DNA of 64,000 bases, taken from NCBI GenBank assembly GCA_963565915.1, contig OY751492.1:186001-250000 (forward strand), given 5' to 3'. This document shows, in pieces, positions 10,080 through 21,645 of this stretch; position 1 is the first letter of the stretch, and each line of letters starts with the position of its first letter. This stretch comes from Entoloma clypeatum. Lineage: Eukaryota; Basidiomycota; Agaricomycetes; Agaricales; Entolomataceae. Below the pieces are notes generated by a model. It did not search any database. It saw nothing but the letters and a program-made list of their open reading frames with translations, and was not told the origin of the DNA. Made by a program: the position numbers and the translations under genes.

Positions 10080-12312
10080 TCACACAACTCTCAACATATC
10101 GCCCTCAAGTTTGATATGACCCTTCTCCTGCAACGCCATCACGCCTTTGACGACTTCGCACGTATCAAAATCTTCAAACTTGTCCGGCGGTACGGCCGCA
10201 TTGAGATAAGCCACCAGCGCCGAGATCGGCATATCATCCGTCGATTCATAGGTGGTCCGGAACAGGTATTCGACAGAGGCGAACAAGAATTGCTTTCTAC
10301 GGCGAGCCGATGTTGATTCAAAGATTGAAAAGTGTGTCAAGGTGCAAGGAAACATACCTGCCACGAGGAGAGTCAAGGTCGGCCAACCCGCTGGGTAAAG
10401 GCCGGCTTGCGGGGGGTCCTTGGAGAGTTGCGCTCGTGGGGGACCGCTCGTCGTCGACGTACGATTCCCCCTCGGCATCGGCGTCCATGGCTTCATCCTC
10501 GTCCCTTTCCTTGTCTCTACGGATGACTCTCGATGAACGTGGCGCAGGTATTGTAACCGCGCAGCGATAGGACTTTGAGGAAGAGGAAACGTTTGGGTAT
10601 GAGTATTTGGTTCGTCCGATGATTTGCCTACCCCGCGTCTCCAGTGCCGGTCTATAGTGAATGGGGGACAGGCGCAGGAACGGTTGACGAGACTGATGGT
10701 GAAGGATCATTTCCTGGTATTTCTCGGTCGGGTCTTCCTCCATGCTTGACTCGACACCTTCCTCGGACTCGGGGTCATCGTTTTCAGCAAGAACGCTGCC
10801 GATAGACTTCCCGGGGTTTCTCTGCGCACCTTTCTCTGCGCGGCGTTGGCTATAACAAAAAAAACAGTACGAGAAATCCAGTTAGAGACGGCGGGATGAT
10901 ATCAGCAGAACGACGTGAACTCACTACCGTGCTAGGCATTTCCCCCGATGCTGCAGCCATGGATACGCACAGTACGAGCTGTCTTGGCGAAGCTGAACCC
11001 ATTTCTGACACAGGGAGCAAAAGACGCGGTTGGGCTCCACCTCGGTAATCAACGCGTCTGCGCGGAGAGTTGCAGCACGTTGTTCTGCGTTTCGACGCCG
11101 GGAGTCATGGTTTGGAGCGTAGTTGGCTGGATTGAGGTCGTGAAACAGTGGGGGGGATGCAGCTGCATGCGTGAGTGGGCTAAGGTCGACGGAGGGTGCC
11201 ACGGGGGTCTTTGGCAGTATTGTAGATGCACTCTGGCTCAGATTTAAAGGACCCGCAGCTGACGAGGACGCTGGTGCCTGACCAGGATGGTGCGTCGTGG
11301 TCCTAGAATGATATTGTCAAGCAGCCTAAGGACAGGTAAAAGATTTACGAATGTACCTCGCGGTGTCGTGGCAAGTGTCTCGATGTTGAACCCAGGTCTG
11401 AACAGCCTGAGCATGGTCCTCGCCATCAACGGAGATCCATTTATCGCATTTGTTGCACAGTACGCGCTCTGCGTCGAACTTGCGCACAAATGTATCCTGT
11501 GAGAAGAACGTGTTTCGTTCTTCGACGGCATGAAGGTTATTGCTGGTGCTAGAAAATGCATTAGCAAAGGGAATACTCGATATTGGACAAGGACGAACGT
11601 CTTTTTAGATAAACAGCTCTTGCGATGGGCGTCCCATGGGATAGAGCAAAAGGTTGAGTTCGGCCGAAGGCGGATCCACTTGTTGCAGGACGCACACAGA
11701 ACACGATAAGCCTCGAACTTTGCAACATAAGGATCGTCACGGAGATACTCGATCCGTTCTTCTTCGGTTCGTTTTGCACGGCGACGTTTCATAGGTGGGT
11801 GAGAAGGGGTTCGTATTGTGATGTCGTCAGGGCTTGGGTTGTCCCGTTTCCTGAATGCGTGTGACGGGGTGTTGCTACGGAAATTAAGCCGTGATATGAA
11901 GTGGGGTAGCGGGGCCACCCTAACGTCACATACCACGTAATGCGGTGTTCATTCCAGTGCTTTAGAGTGAAACCGCTCGTCTCTTCATCGCGGAACGAAA
12001 CGCCTATGCCACACACCTCGCAGATGACACGACCAGTGTGATATTCCCCTTTCGAGAGATCATCATTTGTGTCGGTCACTGCTGTGGGGGACTCGGACTG
12101 CCTTTCTTCAAGTTCGGGTTCTTCCGAAGGGGTTTTTCGCTTCAAAGAGTTCCTGACAAGACGAGCTTAGGGTCAATGGAGACGAGGGAGTCGACAAAAT
12201 GACGTACGATTGTTGCTGGGTTGCAATAGGACTACTGCAGACAAGACATCAGCGTCAGTCCCAACCATGGCTATCATGACTGGTTGGCTCACGACGGCAT
12301 GTTCGAAGTCAT
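10080..12312 (-). CDS. protein with four C-x2-C / W-x2-H-x3-C fingers
   Basis: Eight exons on the minus strand: 12312-12293, 12234-12208, 12152-11934, 11874-11599, 11548-11357, 11302-10928, 10849-10358 and 10296-10080. They join to 1818 nt (605 aa) without a break, and all seven introns fall in phase 2. Four finger modules follow each other: C-E-V-C to H-W-N-E-H-R-I-T-C; C-A-S-C to P-W-D-A-H-R-K-S-C; C-N-K-C to T-W-V-Q-H-R-D-T-C; and C-S-L-C to P-W-L-Q-H-R-G-K-C. The shared pattern is V-hydrophobic-C-x2-C-x(16-18)-W-x2-H-R-x2-C, a likely one-zinc CCHC site. The first and third cysteine sets are completed only by splicing. The C-terminus (EYLFRTTYESTDDMPISALV onward) looks like a small helical, possibly winged-helix, domain. 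Nuclear DNA or protein binding is an inference. Confidence 0.8.
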
Positions 12313-13517
12313 GATGATTGAATTGAGGGGGGATGGACAGAGTTCGAATTGAATACCCTGCAAGGCAAAGAGAGGAGGTTATAGAAGGCGAAAACATCGT
12401 CAGAGTTTTTATAGCTTCGATATCCGGATGCAAGCGTGTTTTTACGATGCCACAATGTGTTTCTGGACTGTAACGAGCTAATCAAGTTCCAAATGAAAGA
12501 ACCTGTCGTCGCACGTGATACGAAAACAAAGGAAAAACCGTTTCATCCGCTCACCATCTCCCCTAAAAGTTAGGGAAAGGCAAGCCTAAGAGGGTGATCC
12601 GACGACATACATACATACAGTTTTAGGTAATGAACATGGTCTCATGATCGATACCGAGACGATGATTGTACTTATTCTCGAACACTATCACAGGCACGGA
12701 ACGTTCAACAAGAGTCTAATCTGTACGGAATGAAGAATGGTATGTGCACACGTACATAAATATCGAGATGACCTATTGATGTATCAAATAATTTCCTTCC
12801 CGCTGCTTCATGATCTCCATTCTGACGTCGAACCCGCTCGACCGAGGATTTGTTGTTTCTCGAAAAGGATTTCTTCCCGGCATCAGCCAGATAAAGACGT
12901 CATACCGTATATCTGAAAGCACACGAAGAGATCGTGGGCACTTGGCACTCAATTATCCAGGAAATAAACCGACGGAACTCGAAAAACTGGCGAAGGCCGC
13001 CCATGAATCTCGTATCTGATGCACATAAAGAGGAAGATCACGAGGCCGCCAGCCAATGCACAGACAGGTATGACACTTGAAGCTTGAGGCGCGACAAGCT
13101 TCCTACATGTCACCCTCTCAGAACGGGATCCTAAATTCACGGAATGTCATCCTCTGAGTACCCCTTTCTAAGACATGTGGATCGCTTGCAGTTGTTATTG
13201 AATGAAGTAGGTGTCCTTTTGTTCGTTTCGTTTCTACTCTGATCTGTCCACGCTTCTCTCCCCTGTCATCGCAGAGCAGGAAGTAGTGGGAGAACCCCCA
13301 TATCGAGGAAAAGTGCCCGCAGCGTCAAGTTGTTGGCACCTTCAACCAATACGGATAACTTACAGCCAATCGACAGTACATGAGTTCCACCAACACGACA
13401 TCCATCTCCTCACCATGAAGGTACGTGAACGAAGATTGAAACACTCCTGATTTCTATGTAACGAATGCACTGGTGAGATAATCGAATATCACCCGTCGCC
13501 TGCCTGAGTTCCTGCCT
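12313..13517. other. intergenic
   Basis: No gene supported. A minus-strand frame near 13140-12949 contains one strongly hydrophobic stretch (VIPVCALAGGLVIFLFMCI) that could be a membrane segment, but no start or splice model fits it. Confidence 0.4.
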
Positions 13518-14575
13518 CTATACCTTTCCGTGATGCCCCGTCTCGAGGAAAGTGCTGATACGCTTGACAATGATTTCTAGGCCGGTTAACCACTTTTCAA
13601 GCTGTGCATCAAGTTTCTCAATCGATCCCCCCTGTGCAATCCGTGCATAAAAATCGCTGCGTCTCGGCACGGCACGAATGGCCACCTATATAACAGATCC
13701 ATCAGTCAAACAAATTTACAAACGCACGAGTTGAAGCCGGAAAGCTTCGTAAGAAAGCAAATTCCGCATTTTAGCTTGTAATTAGTTCACTTATTCACTT
13801 ACGGCAACAATAGAACGAACGAGAAACGCATGGTGATGCCTCAGAACAGCATCGTAGGACTGCTTGAAACAGACATGTAGCTCGGAGGACCCGTCCGCTT
13901 GCATATTCTGCAGCGCCTTACAGGTGAGCGCTAGACCCCTTAAGTAACGGAGATGACATGAGTATAATGCAAATTGACGTGTATGCCGCCCAGATGATGG
14001 CCCAGATGAAGTTGAGACTAAAAGGGAAAGCAACAAAACAAAACAGGGGAGGCGGAACGTACCGCGTAAGCCGAACAAGGCAGGGAGTCCCAGATTTACG
14101 AGGTTCCTGTGCTTCATGCTCAACCAGGCTCTCGAGCGTGTTGGAGACATTGCGGGTGGCCTCGTAGCGGCTGCGTACTCCCTGCTAGTCCATTGGTTCC
14201 TTTTCGGACGAACAAGTAAACGATGAACGAACCATGATATTGCTTCTTAGATCTGATTGAACGAAACCAAAGACACCAGAGCCAAAGAGGTCTAGAAAGA
14301 GCGGAACCAAGATTGCATCATCATTTATGAGCGTTCTAAGTCCTCGGGCGACGCTCTGAGCAGATGTAAAAACGGCGGCTCACCAAACATTTGAACTAGT
14401 CCATCGGATGCTTCCAGGAAAGCCTGGGTATCAATGCCCGCGTCTGAAATGGGGACATCGGCGAACGACTATGCAATGATTGTGCAAACAGTATGGGTGA
14501 TTCAATGCTCATTGAGATCAGCCTATCGGACGTGGGTCAATTACTTACCTTTACAGTCTCGAAGTATGGTGCCAT
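13518..14575 (-). CDS. glycolipid transfer protein (GLTP domain)
   Basis: Six exons on the minus strand: 14575-14549, 14468-14384, 14291-14233, 14181-14063, 13938-13803 and 13685-13518. They join to 594 nt (197 aa), close to the usual GLTP length of about 200. Family landmarks are plain: DLFGSGVFGFVQSDLRSNI (the D-x3-N headgroup-binding helix), GVRSRYEATRNVSNTLESLV, LTCKALQNMQ, ELHVCFKQSYDAVLRHHHAF (the sphingolipid-binding histidine region), AIRAVPRRSDFYARIAQGGS, and a C-terminal GHHGKV. Family members move glycosphingolipids between membranes in the cytosol through a two-layer all-alpha pocket. The second exon carries the usual N-terminal helix GIDTQAFLEASDGLVQMF. It appears intact. Confidence 0.9.
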
Positions 14576-15144
14576 GATGGTTGTGGGAAAAACTCGAGAA
14601 AGAAAACGTGTTTTTTGAGCAAACTATCACACCGTCTGTTTTAATATTCTGGAGGTGTGAGGCATCATGCATCATCGTCCGACGTCGGGATTCGGGTCTC
14701 GCCTTTAAGCACGTGCGTTCTGATGACGGATTATAATAGGTAATTTATTTATTTCTTGAATATTGTAATGAATACTTGATATAGTATCTCTTTTTTTTTT
14801 CTTTCTTGCACCCGTTGTGTCTGTCGTCCAACCATCCACCCCTTATGTCTGCCATAATGGTTCAAAACGTGTTACATGAATCGCACGTTGAAGCTATATG
14901 ACTACATATTAAACATACATGGTTTCATTCGGTTTGCATTCGACGTTTGCCTCCTTTTCAACTCCAAAGCCGAACTCGTCCCAAAAGGGCCTCTTGACAC
15001 TCTTTTTCCCGGCGCAGGGAATTAAGGAAACACGCAATTTGCTCCTCCTGTTCATTCATACTATCCCCTTCCAATACGGTCGATTCTCGTCGCGCAATCG
15101 CAGGTATTTTCATGTTTGGGTGCCGGTCCGATCCCGTAGTCAAG
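14576..15144. other. intergenic; possible alternative last exon of the next gene
   Basis: A minus-strand frame at 15194-14958 (GSDRHPNMKIPAIARRES region, ending EALLGRVRLWS) has coding-like composition, but joining it to the 15.1-16.1 kb gene breaks the frame. A T-run at 14791-14802 is the only other feature. Confidence 0.35.
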
Positions 15145-16140
15145 TCAATCTTTTCTGTCAATACCTGGTATGCTGTGGATGCCTCCTGAACCAAATTCTA
15201 ATGCTAGCTTTGATACAGGGGCACTTACCTTTGATTCGGCGCCCTTCCGGTGCATCATAGTCCATTTTAGGCACGCCGTTACGGTCCAATTCTAGTCCAA
15301 TTTGGCCGACACCATATTGCGGAGGTCTGCGGACACAGCTCGGTTCCATATAGTACGAACTGCTTGACTCAACAGGTATCGGACACGGCTTCGGAACTTC
15401 TCTATGGAGCCCGTGCCCGTGGCACCCCTCTTCGGCGTTATCATACGTGGCAAGTGTCAGACGCGATGCATCTAGAAGCAGAGTAGCATCATATCGCCCA
15501 CAAGAGTTCAACAGACATCGCTCCTCCTGCCGCGGCCCTTCTCTTGACAGGACATCTCTTCTGGCTATCGTAGCATGATGACCGTTCCGATGCACTTGAT
15601 GGTCACATGAACCAACATCCCCCTCGTCAGTGGTTACGTCTTCTGCCCTCCCACTCACCCCCTGCGTTACCTATCATGATAAGGCGTTTGAACATTTTCC
15701 TTCCTGCCCAACGGACCCACCTGTGTGCTCATCTGGGCGACCTTCCGCCGTATTCCACGACACCGTTTCCGGTGCTTCTCCCAAAATCCGAAATAATAAC
15801 ACGCCGAACCGCGGGCGTCGAGTCCGATTGTCTTGTCACATCCCAGACACAAAACCGCGGTCGGCTCGACGTTGCTAGTCCACTCGTCGTTTTCCAACTT
15901 GGCCTTGCGCTGTTGTGGGTCCATCTGGTGCTGCCTTGCCTTTTGGATCGATAATCTGGGTTTTTCGAGGCGGCGCGCTGGACAGGGCACCACGCGTGAA
16001 CGAGGAGAATTGGAAGACGCCCCACGCAGGTGCTGTGCTTTGACTCCGACAGAGATCCTGGCTGAATGCCTACGTGGGGACATATCAGGACCGCAACTGC
16101 GGGTGTTGTACGAGCTGAATTCGCGCTTGACGCGCATCAT
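15145..16140 (-). CDS. protein with one C-x2-C / W-x2-H-x3-C finger
   Basis: Main exons on the minus strand are about 16140-15712 and 15664-15236, with a short last exon ending at about 15145. The first carries VLCLGCDKTIGLD followed by GFWEKHRKRC. This is the same finger as in the four-finger gene at 10.1-12.3 kb (C-x2-C-x18-W-x2-H-R-x2-C). A 48-bp intron (GTGGGT to GATAG) follows. The second exon encodes a Cys/His-sprinkled tail of no known family. Start and end are uncertain; upstream exons may exist, and the last junction is a guess. Confidence 0.55.
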
Positions 16141-16487
16141 GAGCCTTCATGGATTCATACTGCCCTTCTCGAAGCGCTCACCTACGACGCGTCGTCTGAT
16201 CTGTATACAGGGTCTAACCCGTGTTGCAGCGCAGACTCAGACGTGTAATCGGGTAGGTGTACACGCGAGGAGCACAATCCTACGCGTTAATCGTGGCCCA
16301 CTTGCGTTAACACCACCTATAAGCAATGAAGACGACAGAACAGAGCTGTTGAACTGGCGTTTATTTCGGGATAAACATATCCACACGTGATGCCCAACTT
16401 CGGCCTGGCCATGGTCTGGTTACAATCCCCATTGTTCCACAGATTGATTCCTTTCTTCTCCAACTCGATGTTCGTACCTCTAATCTA
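16141..16487. other. intergenic between two minus-strand genes
   Basis: Could contain 5' exons of the finger gene (candidate splice signals near 16190-16330), but none is convincing. Confidence 0.4.
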
Positions 16488-18122
16488 TCAAAGGTGTGGT
16501 ATATAGTCCGTCCACGGAATGGTATGCAGCACTCCTTCGGAAGGCGAAAGCAACAAAACAAACATCTGCACCAGAAGTACAACGCGCGCAAGCACATAAA
16601 GCACCGAAAACAGCAAAGGAACGTGCCTCGTCAAGAATATCCAGAACCACCCCACTTCAGCCAACCGCGACACCCAACTTCTCTCCTGACCAACCGGCCC
16701 TTGTACCACCCACAACAGGACATACGCAGTCAGAAAGCCATAGACGGGTATGCACGTCACAACCGTGGCGGATACTCGCCACAGTGCCTGCTCCGCATCT
16801 GAAGGGAAAGAAAAGCGCCATGCGATGCAGTGGATCCCACCGAAGACGGCGGCGATGCTGGACGCGATCGCATAGACCATCAGCTTTTTGTAAAGCGAAA
16901 GGCGGCCGTAGTAGTACGGGGAAAGCCTGCTACTTGAATGAAGCAGCGTTTCCTCCCCGCTGACGGCCACGAGGAGGATAAACTCACGCATGAAGGCGAC
17001 TTGGAGGGCTTTAAACCATATGGCGATGGTGCCGATTGCAGACGCAAGAAGCGTTATTCCTCGATGTTGGGCAGAATCATCCTTCCTTCTCTCTTCGTCC
17101 TTTCGTAAATGAATAGGGGGGGAATGCTGGGGTTTCGAGGCTTGTGTGGGTGAGCCCAAAACGGTCTTCAGGCATGAGGTCGTTGGTTCCACGAAGTGGG
17201 TGTGTTCGTTTTTCGCAGACGATGTCGCCAACATCGTTGGATCCACAAGAAGCTCCCCCGAGACAAAGCCATTCAGCGAGTCACCAACCTCACGATGGTG
17301 GGGATCCGAGTCCAACAGTGGTGATGCCTGCACTCCAACGTCTCTCCGCCCCCTTGAGCTCGGGAACACGTCGACACAGACTTCAACGGTCGACGTCACA
17401 TTTAGCGGTTTGTTCCACCAGAAGAAATACGTGGGAAGGTTCAGAACGGCGAACGCGAGCGTGGCCAGCTCAAGTTCCGTGACTGGGAGGCGATAAGCCA
17501 CGCGCGCGAGGAATTGAAGCATGAACCACGTCGTCTGGAGGACGGCGAGGGCTTTCGAGAGCGTGTCGGCTTTGCTTCTGTCCATGATATCCTCTGCTGC
17601 GATTCTGATACTCCCGTCTCGAAGGTACTCATGGAGGTGGTACGATGAAAGGGTTTTCCCGTTCTGATCAGCATCTTGGGACATGCATCGAAACCCTCCC
17701 ATGATGGCGAAGAAACCATGTGTCTGAGTCCACTTGTGGCCTGTCGACGAGAGGACTGGTCATCGGGGGGTGGAAGGTTAGGGAAATGCGGAGACCATAC
17801 TTTGATACATCTTTGCGAGTTCATGAGACGCGAACCACTGACGAGAGGCCCATAGGATGATGAGTTCCGGGGCGATTAGGGCTACCGCCATGAGTTTTGC
17901 TCTGGAAACCATGCTTTGGAGGAAGTTAGTCCGGCGGGGAGAAGTGGGGATATTGGGATGGAGGGCAATCCATGTGCATGCAAAGATCGTGGCCAGACAA
18001 CTCCAGAGGATGTCGGATTCGCTTCTGCGCCCTTGTGCCCCAGGGCATGGCGGCGAGGCTTCAGTTGCAATTGGAGAGACATGATTTGTGTCTGGTACTA
18101 GATTCGGTGTAGCGAGAAACAT
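16488..18122 (-). CDS. multi-pass membrane protein of an Agaricomycete family
   Basis: Two exons (18122-17801 and 17740-16488; 60-bp intron with GTATGG, CTAAC branch and CGACAG) join to 1575 nt (524 aa). The start is the first true ATG. The N-terminal exon has DILWSCLATIFACTWIALHP and a second hydrophobic helix, followed by the exon-2 motif TQTHGFFAIMGGF and ADTLSKALAVLQTTWFMLQF. About 130 polar residues come next, then three or four hydrophobic helices ending at WTDYIPHL. I recognise this layout as a large family of uncharacterised membrane proteins common in mushrooms. No substrate or reaction is known to me. It appears intact. Confidence 0.75.
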
Positions 18123-18526
18123 GACATTAAGGCGGTGAACTGAAAGAAGGCTGTGTTGATGACAGGGATCAAACACGATCCACTGTAATCAATCTAATCG
18201 AGATCTGTATAAATCCTCCGATGCGATTTCCGTATCTATATCGCGAACGAGTCTACTTCGTACATAAACTAGGGGGGGGGACAACCGAAACAGTCTGCCA
18301 ACTATCAAGCGTCATCCGGCGAGAGTCGGGCGTCTGGGGTAGGGATAGCCATGGAAGTCTGCAACTGAACAGCTACTTTCCTCGAGATTCCATGGTTCGG
18401 GACTGTTCGTATAGAGGTTCTGAAAAGTTTGCCGTCATCAAGTTGATGACTGCGACTTGCGCTCGGATCTGTGACGAGCAGACGTCGACCAAAAGGAGAT
18501 GAAAACGATTTTTATCGGCAACTTCG
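18123..18526. other. intergenic, no gene supported
   Basis: Nothing recognised between the start of the membrane protein gene and the 3' end of the DUF6533-type gene. Confidence 0.5.
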
Positions 18527-19965
18527 TCAACAATCTATTGGCAGCGTATCATCATCCACTGCCGTCGTCTCCGAATCGCCGCTTTCCTGCCGAAACCTGA
18601 GATTCGAGACCGCCATGGAAGTCTGCCACCTATTCCCTCGAGACCCCGTGCTCCGTACATGAAGGACTGTCCGGGTGGAGAGCACACTATGCATCACCCT
18701 CTGAAAGCTTTCGCCAGGGAAGCGGGTGAGATCCCGTTGACTCGGACACTCGAATAGAGAATAATTGGGACATACGTATTGAGAAGATCGACATATTCAG
18801 GCTGTATATTTAGACGTGGGTTAGATATTGTGGAAGGTCGAGGTAAGGTTGACGTACGGGGCCGGCCAGGAGAACAATGACATTTCCAGCAGAGGCCACT
18901 GGAATTTGACATTCACAGATACACATGGACGATGGACAAACCGAAAATATCGAACTCACGGAAGGTATATATGAAGTAAAAGGCTCCATCCCGATAGAGA
19001 ACCTGGACGAGAGGACTTCTAGACTGTCGAAATTCCTTGATGCCAATCCATAGCGTCAAGGATATGATAACTGCATTCCGGGAGATTATCATTTCGAGGC
19101 ATTTGGATATCAAGGCCAGAGAGCTAAAAAGAATGCTCACATGTTTCGTAAACGATGATGAGCGCGTAATCGAGGAAGACGATAGGATCTCTTGCGACCA
19201 GGTAGCAGCCAGCCACGGTTGACAGAGGTGGAGGTCCATCTGAGATTCGAGTTTGAAATATAACGGGGACGACGGCCCGGGATAAGATGCACTCACATTG
19301 CAACGACCGCAGAAAGAGCGTTAGGAAGACAATGCACAAAATACAAATTGACTGATGCACTCTTAGATTTTGTACGGAAATGAAAATGGACCAACAGACG
19401 AAGAAAGGAACGGTAAGGCATATGAGCAGCGGCCGACTGTTTCCCCACAGAGCCCATGTGCGAAGAAGCATTATCGCTGCAAAGGTCAGGCTGAGGATGA
19501 AAACACCTGAGACAGGCAAAAAAAAAACGTACCTTCCGCCACCGCAATGCCGAGGACGGTCGACCCTGTAACTGATAAGCTCGATGAACACAATGTTTTG
19601 CGACGTTGACTGTACATGATGAGACGGATTTCAGGTGGGAGCACATCTATCGTAACGAAAGTCAGTCGGAAGAAGAGGTAGTCGTCAGCTTGGCCTGTCA
19701 CCTTATAAGAAATATCAGGTCCAACGACGTCTGAACGAGAATGAACGAGGATCCGAGGACACAAATTTTCTTGGGGACTCACAGTATATGGCCGTAGGAA
19801 GGTCAAGAAAAGGACTGTACCGTGAGATGTAGAACAAGATCTCGGCGATGTGCAGTGGCGATCCCCAGATGTAATCGACCTAGGTTTTGAAACGAGCTTC
19901 AGGGTCGTGAAAATGGCGGAGAGAGAGAGACGAAAACATAACTCCATCCCCAGCGTTTGGAAGTA
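18527..19965 (-). CDS. DUF6533-type membrane protein, copy A
   Basis: Exons on the minus strand read in order: QIFDYFQTLGMEL; VDYIWGSPLHIAEILFYISR with SPFLDLPTAIY (the DUF6533 signature around 19880-19795); STVLGIAVAEAIMLLRTWAL and CLTVPFFVCWSIFIS; LTLWIGIKEFRQSRSPLVQV and DGAFYFIYTF; LASAGNVIVLLAGP; PEYVDLLNT; and FQRVMHSVLSTRTVLHV with a polar tail ending at TGA 18527-18529. The family has about seven membrane helices and unknown function. Introns near the C-terminus are clear (GTATGT, GTACGT donors). The first splice donor, after GMEL, is TTATGT where GTATGT would be expected, so the copy may already be impaired. It is an inverted duplicate of the gene at 23.1-24.7 kb. Confidence 0.6.
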
Positions 19966-20716
19966 ATCGAAGATCTGGGATGCTCTGAGCTCAATTCTTC
20001 TTCAGAATGGTTAGAAGTGGAAAGGTACAAAAACCACAGCGCTCGCGACTGGATCCGGAAACGATAACGATTGATAGCTTTTCGGCAGGTTTACGGTTGG
20101 TTTGCTCACCATTCACATACTGTTATCTATCGATGTCAACAAGTCTCACAGGGCATAGGGAATTGCAAACCGACCTTGACGTTCTGTAGACGGGAAGCAG
20201 AGGATATCGCCAACGACTCTGCCGCTTTCATAGAGCGGAAGCAAAAGCGATAAGCGAGTAATAGTGTGGCATTGTTTAGGGAGCTGTGACTTATTCTCTG
20301 GATCATCTTGGATCCTGATCTTGGTCATCTGTTTTTCCAGCTGCTTCTGACCGTTGACGTAGGATCTTTCTGTAAATAATAGATCTATTGATCCGAGTTG
20401 TGCCTCCCAAAATAGTTCAAATAGTATACTTTAAACAAACACGAGGGGAATGTTGGATAGATTTCGAAACTGATTCCTGACCTAGCCAAATGTTCCCGTT
20501 TTGAATTGTGGGATCGTTTCATTTGACAGTTTGAACTTGCCAAATGAACTTTGAAATACATATTTGATCTAAGCTTCAAGGTGGTGTGTGACGCCACGAT
20601 GCTCGCCTGGACTTTCTCTAACTATGCTTGCTGAGCATCGTCGATGTGAAAAGTGGTGTGAGCTGCGTACTACGCAGTCAAGCAAAATGAACACGACATA
20701 CAGAATCTTAACTCAG
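19966..20716. other. intergenic; outer end of inverted duplication arm
   Basis: Sequence to about 20080 is still similar, inverted, to the region just upstream of copy B (shared CAGTCGCGAGCGC near 20047 and 23144). No gene is seen in the rest. Confidence 0.45.
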
Positions 20717-21645
20717 TCACGTCCCTTGCCCAGACCCCTGTGCCGTGGTCTCTTTTGCCTTTCCTTTGCCTTTACCTCGATGCTTCCCTTGGTGTTCCTG
20801 TGCTTTTACGGGTGGCACATAGACACATTCCTGTCCCTCCCTACGCAAAATGAGGTTCTCCCATGGTCGCTCTGGTCGCACGCGATCTCTGGCGAATAGG
20901 ACATCCGCTCCGAGCGGAGGAGGCACTCTGACAAGAGGCGGCGAAGCTGGACGTGAGGGCGTTGTCGAGGCGGGAGGGGAAGAGCGGGTTGTCGTGGTCG
21001 TCAACACTGCACGTCTCGTCTTGGCATTGAGAGAGAGCACTTTATGTTGCTGGGGTTGTGGCACGGGGGCTGGAGCCGCTGCGCGCGAGGGCTTGGGATG
21101 AGGCTGCGGGGTTGAGGACTGCAGAGCCGGGAATGCGCCAGCTGCTTTTCTGGCGTCTTCTTGTATCTGTATGACTTCGGCCTCTTCACGCGCGCGAGTC
21201 TTGCCAATTTCGTCTTGGAGACGAGTCACGAGTTTGGCGCGCTGATTCGGAGATGGGAGCAGAGATGAGGTGCAGTGTGGACATGCGTAATTGGGGGGGT
21301 TGAGCCTGCACAATGGGAGCGCACAATTCGGACACATGGCAACGTAAAGGGAGAGTGGGTGCATACGGGCTGGAAGGTCGATCAGAACTCTCCCTAGAAG
21401 TGTGAAAGTGACGCACCCTGGCAGAAACAACCACCTTTCGGGTCGGGAACTGCAGAAGTCGATTCATTTCGAACAGCTGAGAGCAGAGATTCGAGCTCGC
21501 GTAGAGCTTTGCTCTTTTGTTGCTCCGCAGGCTTTGCTGAAGACCCTGACGATTTTGCCTTTGCGGGAGTCTGATGTCGGGCTTTCACGGGTATTCGATC
21601 AGAAGGGAGCGAGGATGGCGTCGCGGTCCAGGGAGTATGATGCAT
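20717..21645 (-). CDS. TRIP4/ASC-1-like zf-C2HC5 protein
   Basis: Two exons (21645-21417 and 21369-20717; 47-bp intron) join to 882 nt (293 aa). After a Ser/Lys/Ala-rich N-terminus comes CFCQ, then MCPNCALPLC and NYACPHCTSS, matching the C2HC5 zinc finger of activating signal cointegrator 1. It is followed by the family's charged helix LVTRLQDEIGKTRAREEAEV and GAFPAL. In fungi the related protein (Rqt4) is part of the ribosome-quality-control trigger complex; in animals TRIP4 is in the ASC-1 complex. The C-terminal 130 residues are low-complexity Pro/Ser/Thr with RPWENLILRREGQECVYVPP, and the C-terminal ASCH domain of animal TRIP4 is not seen. It sits between the two arms of the DUF6533 inverted duplication. 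Confidence 0.75.

Noticed and set aside
12173..12433. Separate 86-aa frame upstream of the four-finger gene
   Set aside because: It overlaps the first two small exons and introns in another frame; the spliced ATG at 12312 explains the region better.
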